A stretch of DNA of 13,497 nucleotides from assembly GCA_937859855.1 (NCBI GenBank), contig CALMAR010000160.1, positions 1-13,497 on the forward strand, in the 5' to 3' direction. The DNA is from an uncultured Kineosporia sp. Its GTDB lineage: Bacteria > Actinomycetota > Actinomycetes > Actinomycetales > Kineosporiaceae. Below the pieces are notes generated by a model, which made no database searches, was not told the origin of the DNA, and saw only the letters and a program-made list of their open reading frames with translations. Shown here piece after piece: positions 7,329 through 13,497 of this stretch. The position numbers and the translations under genes were made by a program. Position 1 is the first letter of the stretch, and each line of letters begins with the position of its first letter.

Positions 7329-8114
7329 ATGACGCTGACCCTGGCATCCCGCCAGATCGCCGGTATTGCGGCGGCCACCCTCCTGTTGCTGGGTACCTAT
7401 GTGCTGGGAGCCTCTCGTAACCACGCCGACGCGGCAGCAGAGCCAGCCGGCGCTGCCTCTCTTCCGGGCGCCGGCCCGGGGACGGCGCCCTCCGCGATAA
7501 CCGTGACCGGCACCGGAAGGGTGACCGGAACTCCGGATACCCTCCGGGTCGACCTCGGTGTCTCGGTCACCGGCAAGACGGTGAACCAGGCCCTGACCGC
7601 TGCCAGCGACAAGGCGGCCGCAGTCCAGGACTCGTTGCGAGGCAATGGGGTCGCGGCCAAGGACCTGCAGACCACCGGACTGAACATTCAGCCCGGCGAC
7701 GAGTCGGGCCAGGGCGGCCGATCGAGCCTGCGGGGTTACCAGGTCGACGAAAGCCTCAGCGCGGCGCTGCGCAACCTGAATACGGCCGGTGCGGTGATCT
7801 CGGCCGCGGCGGCGGCCGGTGGCCAGGCCACCCGGATCGACGGCGTCTCCCTCGACCTGGAGGACACCGGCCCTCTGCTCGCCGGAGCCCGGACGGACGC
7901 GTTCGCGCAGGCTCGGTCCAAGGCCGGGCAGTACGCCCGGGCGGCCGGACTGTCCGTTGGCCGGGTGGTCAGCATCCAGGAGGCGGTACAGGCGCCCGAG
8001 CCGCAGTCCTATGCATACCCGGCAGCCTCGGCCCGGAACATGGCTTCCGTTCCCGTCCAGGCGGGCTCGCAGGAACTGGCAGTGACCGTCACCGTCACCT
8101 TCACCGTCAGCTGA
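7329..8114 (+). CDS. Exported SIMPL (DUF541) domain protein
   Basis: A 261-residue protein with an N-terminal export signal or membrane anchor: basic start, hydrophobic core at about residues 10-28 (IAGIAAATLLLLGTYVLGA), then an Ala/Pro/Gly-rich linker to residue 55. The SIMPL/DUF541 domain fills the rest. It opens with ITVTGTGRVTGTPDTLRVDLGV (57-78), the family signature, continues with LQTTGLNIQP (113-122) and a helix-rich part with ARTDAFAQARSKAGQYARAAGL (187-208), and closes with strand-forming LAVTVTVTFTVS. The family (YggE/BP26-like) forms oligomers in the envelope and has been linked to stress tolerance in some bacteria, but its molecular role is unclear. The lack of a lipobox Cys argues against a lipoprotein. 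The ATG at 7329 is used; the nearby GTG at 7324 is out of frame. It is divergent from DUF4395 across 89 bp. Confidence 0.88.
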   Translation: MTLTLASRQIAGIAAATLLLLGTYVLGASRNHADAAAEPAGAASLPGAGPGTAPSAITVTGTGRVTGTPDTLRVDLGVSVTGKTVNQALTAASDKAAAVQDSLRGNGVAAKDLQTTGLNIQPGDESGQGGRSSLRGYQVDESLSAALRNLNTAGAVISAAAAAGGQATRIDGVSLDLEDTGPLLAGARTDAFAQARSKAGQYARAAGLSVGRVVSIQEAVQAPEPQSYAYPAASARNMASVPVQAGSQELAVTVTVTFTVS

Positions 8115-8131
8115 CCCTGAGCACTGGCTGT

Positions 8132-8163
8132 CTGAGCGGGGGAGACGAGCTGTCGTCGCTCAG
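8132..8163. terminator. Candidate bidirectional terminator hairpin (bulged) between convergent genes
   Basis: CTGAGCG (8132-8138) pairs perfectly with CGCTCAG (8157-8163), and inside it ACGA (8145-8148) pairs with TCGT (8153-8156) around a GCTG loop. A 6-nt bulge (8139-8144) interrupts the 5' arm. It fills the 45-bp gap between two convergent genes and includes the stop codon of the regulator gene. There is no T tract, so intrinsic termination would be of the actinobacterial tail-less type if real. Confidence 0.4.
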
Positions 8164-11100
8164 GTCAGGTCTGAGGTCAACTGGTGCGCAAGAAGGTTCA
8201 GGCGAGATCCGTGGATGACCTCGCCGGTGCGGGCGGTGACCGTCCGAGCTAGCGCGGCCGCGGAGCGGGCCTCGGCCGGGTCGCCCGCGAGCAGGTGGAC
8301 CTCCGCCAGCAGGACGTCGAAGGTCGGCTCGAAGACCACGAAACCACTCGATCGATAGGCCGAGAGAGCCGCCTCCAGCTCGGCGGCCCCGGGGTGATCG
8401 TCCAGCACGGCCGTAGCCCAGGAGTGGAAGATGCGGCCATGGGCAGCCAGCACGTTGTACTCGAGGCGTTCAGCCAGCCGGATCATCCGGGATGCATGAG
8501 TCCGGGCCGCCTTGGCATCCGCGCGCATGCTGGCCAGGAAGCAGGCGTGTAACTCCAGGTTCACCAGCCCGGTGTCATCCTCCGGTGCCTGGAAGGCGCT
8601 CTGCAGGATCGCGGAGGCTGTGGCCTCATCGCCCTCCAGGTGCGCGATCAGTGCCAGATAGCCGATGGACGCCTCTCGGGAGGGACGCAATGGCCCGCTC
8701 GTCGCTCCCGTCGTCCATTCTCCGACCAGTTCCAGCACTCGCTCCAGCGACAGCTTGGCGATCTCGATCTCGCCGAGGACAAAGCTGGTCCAGCCCACGA
8801 TCTGATGTGCTGCCGTCTGCGCCCAGGGTGACAAGGGGCCCGCCAAGGCGGCCTGGGCCATCTCGCGTACCCACGTCAGCTCTCCGGCGCCGCCGGCCAT
8901 CGTGAGCGTGCCCACCCACGAGGTCAGGTTCGCGTCGGTCAATGGCGGCAACGGCCGCATCGCCGCCGAAGGCAGTGCGGCATCGCTGCCGCCGTACGCC
9001 CGGATCAGGTCCAGGCGGCCTCGCACCCGGTGTTCGGCCTCTGATCGCGCCAGTGGATCGGTGATCTGGTTCGCCAGCGCCAGCGCCTCTTCCAGGATCC
9101 TGCCCGCGCTGCGAGTCGCGTAGCGCGAGAGCGCGTCCTCCGCAGCGGTGAGCAGATAGGGGATCGCGGCGGCGGTCCCGACCGCGGGCGCGGCCGCGGC
9201 CAGATGATGCGCCACCTCGAGAATCCCCTCCGGGCCAAACTGCCCCCGAGCCTGCAGAGCCGCGGCGATCCGGGCATGCAGCCGCAAGCGCCGGACACCA
9301 GACAGCCCAGCCACCAGCACCTGGCGCACCAGGTCGTGACTGGGGCGAATCCCCGCTTCCCCCGGGCGCTCGAGCAGAAGGCCGGTGATCAGGGCCGCTT
9401 CTACGTCGTCCAGGACCTGATCGGTGTCCTGCCCGGTGACTGCGGCCAGCAGTTCGACATCCACCGGTGAGCGGGCCAGGGCGATGATCTGCATCAGGGC
9501 GATCGATGCGGACGGAAGTCGCTCGATCCGGCGTCGCAGCACGTCGTGCACCCGTTCCGGCAGCGTGGTCAAGACGCCCTCGGGGTCCAGACGGCGTTCG
9601 GCGGCCAATAGCCGCACCAGTTCGGTGACGAACAGCGGGTTTCCGGCGGTGGCTGCGTGCAGGGCGGCCACCACTTCCTCGTCCGCCGGCTCTCCGGTCG
9701 CCCGGGACACCAGCTCAGCCACGGCATCGGGATCCAGTCCGTCGAGGTGAACGCGATTCAGGAGGTGACGCGGCGTCCGGATCAGCGCGGACAGCACCCG
9801 CTGAGCGCTGGGCTCATCGGTGCGCATGGCGGCCGCGAACAGGACTCCTTGCGGGCTCAGCTCGTCGACGGCGAGCGACAGCAGAGTCACCGTCTCGTCG
9901 TCCACCCATTGCAGATCGTCGAAGACGACGGTGATCGGAGCCTGCCGGTGGGCAATGGCCAGCAGCTCGATCACGCCTCGATAGAGCGCGGTCCGGGAGA
10001 GGGTCAGCTCGGCCGGTGCTGCACTGCGATCACCGGGAGACGCCAGCATCAAGGCGTGGGCGGTGGCTATGGACGCCGGATCGACCAGGCTGTCCGGGGC
10101 TGCGGGTCCGGCATCGCCGGATGAGATCGCCCGGACCACCGTGACCCAGGGCCACAGGGCCGGCATGGCTCCGGCGCCGCCACCGCCAGCATGCACCACC
10201 CGGCCACCGCCGGCCTCGGCGGCTCGGGCCAGCAGCTGGAGCAGGGTCGTCTTGCCGGCCCCGGCCTCGGCGTCCAGAACCAGTAGGGCCCCCTGCCCGC
10301 GTTTGCTGGCAGCCAGGGCGGCTTCGATCTGCTGCACGATTTGCTGGTACCCGACTACCAGTGGCCCGCGAATGGGCTGATCCGGATCCGCGGGCGTCTG
10401 TGGCGCCACGATATGGGCGCCCGGAACCTCGAGGGCCGTCCGCTCGCGGGCCGGAAGCAGGGCCGGGTCCTGACGCAGCACCTGCATCTCCAGGGCCTGG
10501 ATCGCTGGGGAGGGATCCAGGCCCAGCTCGTCCTGCAGTAGCTGGCGGAGCCTGGCCACGGCGGCCACGGCGTCGGACTGGCGGCCGCTGCGGTACAGCG
10601 CGAGGACCAGGGCCGCCCACGCCCGCTCCCGGAACGGGTTGTCGTCGACGAACGGCTGCGCATCCTCCGCGACCCGCTCGTGCTGCCCCAGCCGCAACCT
10701 GGTTTCGAGCAGCAGCTCAACCGCGGCTGCGCGGGCGTCCTGAGCGCGGGTGGCCTCCTCGCCCGCAACGCCGAGCAACCGCAGGTCGGCCAGCGGGTCA
10801 CCCCGCCACAGCCCGAGAGCGGCAACCAGCTGATCGCAACAGTCGCGCAGATCGGCGGCGTTCATCTGCTGCTCGTTGGCACTGAGCAGTGCGCGCACCC
10901 GGGCCAGGCGTTCGTGAAAGTCGATCAGATCGACGTCGGCCCGGGGGATCTCCAGGATCCACCCGGGGGGCTGGGTGCGGATCTCGACCGGCTGAGTTTC
11001 GTGATCAGCGCGCACCGCCTCCAGCGCCCGGCGCAGCCGGGAGATGTAGGCCCGTAGGGTCACCGTGGCCTGGGCGGGCGGATCCTCGTGCCACAGGTCG

Positions 11101-11291
11101 TCGATCAGCCGGTCCATGGGCACGACCCGGCCCGCCTGCAGGGCGAGCAGGGCGAAGACGGCGCGCTGTTTGGTGCCGCCCAGGTCTACGTCGCCATCAT
11201 TGGTCCTGGCGAGCACCGGCCCCAGCAGGCTCACCCGCATCTGCACGAGTCTGCCATTGGCCCGTAGACCAGCAAAGGTGTCTATCGCCAT
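8160..11291 (-). CDS. SARP/BTAD family transcriptional regulator with AAA-type ATPase and TPR-like C-terminal region
   Basis: A large (1043-residue) AfsR-like regulator that should bind DNA and recruit RNA polymerase, with nucleotide-dependent control. The OmpR-type winged helix is at about 19-117 (LLGPV, GGTKQRAVFALLALQAGRVV, LRAYISRLRRAL), followed by the BTAD domain at about 124-273 (WRGDPL, LYRSGRQSDAV, DELGLDPSPAIQ). After a linker comes a STAND/AAA_16-type ATPase: Walker A region DAEAGAGKTT (340-349), Walker B VVFDDLQWVDD (455-465) and the downstream motif GNPLFVTELVRLL (550-562). The remaining 450 residues are Ala/Leu-rich helices typical of a TPR-type sensor. There is no C-terminal LuxR HTH. 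Oddly the first Gly of Walker A (GxxxxGKT) is Ala. The ATG at 11291 has no Shine-Dalgarno; an in-frame ATG at 11240 (MRVSLLGPV) is the more family-like start and gives 1026 residues. The HMA-like gene lies 44 bp upstream on the same strand and is probably co-transcribed. The target is unknown; see the phased repeats upstream. Confidence 0.92.
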   Translation of the reverse strand: MAIDTFAGLRANGRLVQMRVSLLGPVLARTNDGDVDLGGTKQRAVFALLALQAGRVVPMDRLIDDLWHEDPPAQATVTLRAYISRLRRALEAVRADHETQPVEIRTQPPGWILEIPRADVDLIDFHERLARVRALLSANEQQMNAADLRDCCDQLVAALGLWRGDPLADLRLLGVAGEEATRAQDARAAAVELLLETRLRLGQHERVAEDAQPFVDDNPFRERAWAALVLALYRSGRQSDAVAAVARLRQLLQDELGLDPSPAIQALEMQVLRQDPALLPARERTALEVPGAHIVAPQTPADPDQPIRGPLVVGYQQIVQQIEAALAASKRGQGALLVLDAEAGAGKTTLLQLLARAAEAGGGRVVHAGGGGAGAMPALWPWVTVVRAISSGDAGPAAPDSLVDPASIATAHALMLASPGDRSAAPAELTLSRTALYRGVIELLAIAHRQAPITVVFDDLQWVDDETVTLLSLAVDELSPQGVLFAAAMRTDEPSAQRVLSALIRTPRHLLNRVHLDGLDPDAVAELVSRATGEPADEEVVAALHAATAGNPLFVTELVRLLAAERRLDPEGVLTTLPERVHDVLRRRIERLPSASIALMQIIALARSPVDVELLAAVTGQDTDQVLDDVEAALITGLLLERPGEAGIRPSHDLVRQVLVAGLSGVRRLRLHARIAAALQARGQFGPEGILEVAHHLAAAAPAVGTAAAIPYLLTAAEDALSRYATRSAGRILEEALALANQITDPLARSEAEHRVRGRLDLIRAYGGSDAALPSAAMRPLPPLTDANLTSWVGTLTMAGGAGELTWVREMAQAALAGPLSPWAQTAAHQIVGWTSFVLGEIEIAKLSLERVLELVGEWTTGATSGPLRPSREASIGYLALIAHLEGDEATASAILQSAFQAPEDDTGLVNLELHACFLASMRADAKAARTHASRMIRLAERLEYNVLAAHGRIFHSWATAVLDDHPGAAELEAALSAYRSSGFVVFEPTFDVLLAEVHLLAGDPAEARSAAALARTVTARTGEVIHGSRLNLLAHQLTSDLT

Positions 11292-11304
11292 GATCGAACT
11301 GAGC

Positions 11305-11312
11305 GATATATC
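11305..11312 (-). promoter_or_regulatory. AT-rich candidate -10 region upstream of the regulator gene
   Basis: GATATATC is an isolated AT-only core in the 44-bp gap between the HMA-like and regulator genes, 13 nt before the regulator ATG on the minus strand. It is itself a palindrome. An 11-bp inverted repeat, GTCGG-C-CCGAC, lies upstream at 11322-11332. Together they could make an internal promoter for the regulator with a very short leader. No -35 is apparent. Confidence 0.3.
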
Positions 11313-11335
11313 AGACCCGATGTCGGCCCGACGGC

Positions 11336-11653
11336 TCAGCCGGGGACCCCGTCAGCTGTTCCGGGATTACGCCCGGCCTCCATGGAGGGGTGTCCCAGCC
11401 TTGCCACCCGGCAGGCTTCCAGTCCATGCAGGCTCAGGCAGCCGACGATCGCTGGTACGGCGACGACGGCCGGGTCGAAGCTGACCATGGCCCAGGTGCC
11501 GTACTGATCGACGTGGACCTCCTGAACGCCGGGAAGCCTCCGCAAGGCTTCCGCGGCGGCGTCCGGGGCGCTGCGGCCGGCCGGAGGCTCAGCCCCGGGA
11601 GCCGGGCACAGTTCGAGAGCAACTTCGTGGACAGGCTGGTGTACCGGACGCAT
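11336..11653 (-). CDS. Small HMA-like (heavy-metal-associated fold) protein without the CxxC site
   Basis: A 105-residue cytoplasmic protein whose centre resembles an HMA beta-alpha-beta-beta-alpha-beta domain: strand EVALEL (10-15), helix AAEALRRLPGV (33-43), strands VQEVHVDQ (43-50) and TWAMVSFDP (53-61), then helix VAVPAIVGCLSLHGLEA (64-80). The phrase LRRLPGVQEVHVD...VSFDP matches the usual HMA spacing. However, the metal-binding MxCxxC turn between strand 1 and helix 1 is replaced by a longer loop rich in Pro, Gly and Ala with a single Cys (C16). Other Cys are C72 and C81. The C-terminal 20 residues look disordered. The ATG at 11651-11653 is preferred: upstream in-frame codons run through the phased repeats and encode unlikely sequence. 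No ribosome site is seen. It sits 44 bp upstream of the regulator and may be its first operon partner. The HMA relation is inferred from pattern, and the gene itself is less certain than its neighbours. Confidence 0.6.
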   Translation of the reverse strand: MRPVHQPVHEVALELCPAPGAEPPAGRSAPDAAAEALRRLPGVQEVHVDQYGTWAMVSFDPAVVAVPAIVGCLSLHGLEACRVARLGHPSMEAGRNPGTADGVPG

Positions 11654-11676
11654 TGAGCCACACTGCGGGCCGGCGA

Positions 11677-11731
11677 TTGCACTCTGGTTGCACGAGACCG
11701 GAAGCCGGCTGCGGTTGCAGGCTAATTGCAG
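11677..11731. promoter_or_regulatory. Two pairs of 11-bp-phased TTGCA(C/G) direct repeats, candidate SARP operator
   Basis: In the divergent spacer TTGCAC occurs at 11677 and 11688, and TTGCAG at 11715 and 11726. Each pair has a pitch of exactly 11 bp (6-bp unit plus 5-bp spacer), placing both units on one helix face. SARP regulators are known to bind direct repeats with 11-bp (or 22-bp) pitch near the -35 region, and a SARP-type gene lies in the adjoining operon. The array is 24 nt upstream of the HMA-like ATG and 86 nt upstream of the CPBP ATG. The link to this regulator is inference. No clear -10 follows at the usual distance on either strand. Confidence 0.5.
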
Positions 11732-11817
11732 CCGGAGACCCAGACCTGGCGACGACCGTGACCGGCAGCAAGGAATGCTCAACCAGAACGCAACAGCGCA
11801 CAGCCACCGTGTCCGGT

Positions 11818-12699
11818 ATGACTACTCTTCCGGCCGCGGCGGCAGATTCCGCCGCTGAGGTACAGACCGCCGATCAGCCGGCCACAGCCACTGGCCGGTT
11901 CGTCGTCCGCCGCCCGCTCGTCGTCCTGATGCTGGTTTTCAACGTCTTCGGCCAGGCCGCGGTACTCGGGCCCACCATTCTCCTCGGAGACCGGGCGCCG
12001 GACCTGGAGCTCCTGCAGAGCGTCGCTCTGATCATGTTTCTGCTGGTGCCAGCCCTGCTGCTGGTGCGCACATCACAGGGCCCGGAAGCCCTGCGACGGC
12101 TATTGAGAGCGGTCGTCACCTTCCGGGTGAAACCGCTCTGGTATCTGCTGCCGCTGGCCGTCATTCCGGCCGGGGTGCTGCTGGTCAACCTGTCGTTGCC
12201 GCATCTGGCCCAGTTCGGCCCGCACGCCATCGCCACCGCGTACCTGATGGGCTTCCTGCCCGGGCTGGTGGTTCAGTTCGTCACCACGAACTGGTGGGAG
12301 GAGACGGTCTGGACCGGCGTCGTGCAGGCGCCGCTACAGGCTCGCTTCGGACCACTGCGAGGCACCCTGCTCACCACGCCCTGGTTCGCTCTGGAGCATG
12401 TTTTCCTCACTCTGGATGGGACTTTCGAGCAGGGCGTGACCCTGATGGCGATCCTGACGGTGACGTTGTTCTTCGTCCGGGCCGGGTTCGGCTGGGTCTA
12501 CCGGCGCACTGGAAGCCTGGCCCTTACGGGCCTGGTTCACGCGTCGTCCAATGCGGCCGTCCTCGGACTGGCCAGCCGCCTCTACGACCGGCCCGCCGAC
12601 AGCATCCTCACCCTCGTCGCCTTCGGTCTGCTCGCGCTTCTGGTCACCCGCGGGCGTCTGGGCTGGCCTCCCGAGCAGCGAACGGGAACTCGAAATTGA
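11818..12699 (+). CDS. CPBP (Abi) family intramembrane glutamic endopeptidase
   Basis: A 293-residue polytopic membrane protein of the CPBP/Abi family (Rce1-like), whose members cleave within membranes or have roles in bacteriocin self-protection and signalling. Residues 1-28 are a polar Ala/Thr-rich cytoplasmic tail. Hydrophobic segments follow at about 31-56, 65-84, 107-125, 136-156, 205-222, 233-252 and 262-277. The family motifs are in order: NWWEETVWTG (158-167; E161, E162), FALEH (190-194; the FxxxH motif) and HASSN (241-245; the HxxxN motif). Motif 1 is normally EExxxR; here the Arg position is T166. The ATG at 11818 is chosen because longer in-frame starts would run through the repeat region; an in-frame GTG at 11809 is possible. 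No ribosome site is seen. It is divergent from the HMA-like/regulator pair across 164 bp and is followed after 48 bp by a membrane protein gene on the same strand. The target is unknown. Confidence 0.9.
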   Translation: MTTLPAAAADSAAEVQTADQPATATGRFVVRRPLVVLMLVFNVFGQAAVLGPTILLGDRAPDLELLQSVALIMFLLVPALLLVRTSQGPEALRRLLRAVVTFRVKPLWYLLPLAVIPAGVLLVNLSLPHLAQFGPHAIATAYLMGFLPGLVVQFVTTNWWEETVWTGVVQAPLQARFGPLRGTLLTTPWFALEHVFLTLDGTFEQGVTLMAILTVTLFFVRAGFGWVYRRTGSLALTGLVHASSNAAVLGLASRLYDRPADSILTLVAFGLLALLVTRGRLGWPPEQRTGTRN

Positions 12700-12717
12700 T
12701 TGTGCAGCAGTCTTATC

Positions 12718-12734
12718 CGTCCGTCACGTCCGTC
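12718..12734 (+). repeat. Tandem CGTCCGTC repeat before the last gene
   Basis: CGTCCGTC occurs twice with a single A between the copies, directly upstream of the AGGGAGA ribosome site in the 48-bp gap after the CPBP gene. It could be a binding site or chance; too short to say more. Confidence 0.35.
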
Positions 12735-12747
12735 TAGGGAGAACATC

Positions 12748-13497
12748 GTGTCTGAACCCACCGCCCAGAACTGGGCCCGGACCGGCCTGTGGAGCCTGTC
12801 CGCCTACGGAGTACTCACCTTCGTCTCGTCGCTGGACCCTCAACCCGATCCCAGCATCGACCATGAGGCTTGGGCGCGTTTCGTCACCACCGACCAGTAT
12901 CTGGCCGGCCACCTGCTGGGCAGCGGCCTCGGACTGATCATGGCGATCTTCGGCATCTTCTCCCTGGCCACCGTGCTGAGCCGGACCCGCAGCGTGCGGA
13001 TGTTGCTGATCGGCACTGTCATCACCGTCTTCGCGCATGGCGTCTTCCTGATGCTGATGGCGAACTCGGCCTTCGCCGCACCCGACAGTGCCCGGGCCTA
13101 CCTGGCCGGCCTGCGCAACATCGACGACATCATCGACAGCCCGCACTCGGTACTGGCCCAGGGGGTGATGTTCGGCATCGTCATTCTGTTCAGCTTCGCT
13201 GGCAACATCCTGCTCGGCCTGGCCGTCTGGCGCTCGCGGCTGTTGCCGCGAGGAGCAGGCGCACTCTGGATTCTCTCGGCTCTGCTGCTCTACGCGGGCG
13301 GCCTGGTGGTCGGAGCGTTCTTCACCCATAACAGCCCGCCCACCGAGCCATTGGGTGCGGCAACCGTCGTGATCGCCGGCACCTGGATGGCGATCAGCGC
13401 CCGCCACGCCGCCCATGTGGCCGGCACCGAGACGTGGGGGGCCCGCGCCCCCCCGCGCGGCCGGGGGGGGCGCCCCCCCCCCCCCACCGACGCCACC
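12748..13497 (+). CDS. Multi-pass membrane protein of unknown function, 3' truncated by the window end
   Basis: The frame opens at a GTG with a good ribosome site (AGGGAGA, 5 nt upstream) and stays open for 250 codons to the end of the window. Hydrophobic segments are at about residues 12-28, 53-77, 84-108, 137-160, 170-193 and 202-217, with a polar, Asp-rich loop at 113-135 (NIDDIIDSPH). An early segment, DHEAWARFVTTDQYLAGHLLGSGLGL, recalls small actinobacterial membrane proteins with a helical bundle, but I do not recognise a named family. Residues 230-250 are encoded by runs of G and C and are mostly Gly, Pro and Arg; they may be a sequencing artefact, so the true C-terminus is probably near residue 228. 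It lies 48 bp after the CPBP gene, probably in the same operon. Confidence 0.75.
   Translation, partial: MSEPTAQNWARTGLWSLSAYGVLTFVSSLDPQPDPSIDHEAWARFVTTDQYLAGHLLGSGLGLIMAIFGIFSLATVLSRTRSVRMLLIGTVITVFAHGVFLMLMANSAFAAPDSARAYLAGLRNIDDIIDSPHSVLAQGVMFGIVILFSFAGNILLGLAVWRSRLLPRGAGALWILSALLLYAGGLVVGAFFTHNSPPTEPLGAATVVIAGTWMAISARHAAHVAGTETWGARAPPRGRGGRPPPPTDAT
13436..13485. other. G/C homopolymer tract with foldback palindrome at the window end
   Basis: This stretch has G6, C7, G8 and C13 runs; G8-CG-C8 at 13463-13480 is a perfect 18-bp palindrome. It is unlike the rest of the window and lies at its very end, which suggests an assembly or sequencing artefact at a strong hairpin, although a genuine GC hairpin downstream of the last gene is possible. 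Confidence 0.6.

Noticed and set aside
11654..11782. Longer N-terminus for the HMA-like gene (start at 11782)
   Set aside because: The extra 43 residues translate through the phased direct repeats and the divergent promoter region and do not resemble an HMA N-terminus.
12724..13416. Open frame of 230 codons on the - strand opposite the last membrane protein
   Set aside because: The + strand frame has a good ribosome site and clear membrane segments; the antisense product is Gln/Asp/His-rich without a family match.
1..13497. tRNA, rRNA, CRISPR, insertion sequences or known riboswitches
   Set aside because: No cloverleaf-like sequence, spaced repeat array, transposase motif or recognised riboswitch core was seen on either strand; spacers are all under about 165 bp.

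Overview
The window is about 13.5 kb of very GC-rich DNA with long open frames, strong G/C bias at third codon positions and an Actinomycetota-type gene set: a SARP/BTAD regulator with an ATPase domain, a DUF4395 protein, an actinobacterial-style malic enzyme with an N-terminal ACT-like domain, and FtsX-type permeases. I cannot place it below phylum level. Both ends look like assembly ends: the first gene has no start codon inside the window, the last has no stop, and the final 60 bases are runs of G and C. There are eleven protein genes. I found no RNA genes, CRISPR array or insertion sequence, and no gene-free stretch longer than about 165 bases.

Left part (1-5189): the C-terminal part of an FtsX-family ABC transporter permease (+) meets a small SAM-dependent methyltransferase (-) stop to stop. 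A 133-bp divergent spacer follows. Then comes a + strand run: NAD(P)-dependent malic enzyme, a flavodoxin-fold NAD(P)H:FMN oxidoreductase and a GNAT acetyltransferase. These three may form one transcription unit (gaps of 87 and 16 bp), but no clear shared pathway links them.

Middle part (5153-8114): a family 32 glycoside hydrolase (beta-fructosidase type, -) overlaps the end of the GNAT gene by 37 bp. Upstream of it, on the same strand, lies a DUF4395 membrane protein with paired CxxC motifs. Divergent from that is an exported SIMPL-domain (DUF541) protein (+).

Right part (8160-13497): this is the most interesting region. A large SARP/BTAD-AAA ATPase regulator (-) is preceded by a 105-residue heavy-metal-associated (HMA)-like protein that has lost the CxxC metal site. 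Divergent from this pair is a CPBP (Abi) family intramembrane protease, followed by a multi-pass membrane protein cut by the window end. The 164-bp spacer between the two arms carries four TTGCA-type hexamers arranged as two pairs, each with an 11-bp pitch. That is the spacing SARP regulators are known to use. I infer that the regulator may control both its own operon and the protease/membrane-protein operon; this is a hypothesis drawn from layout and repeat geometry.
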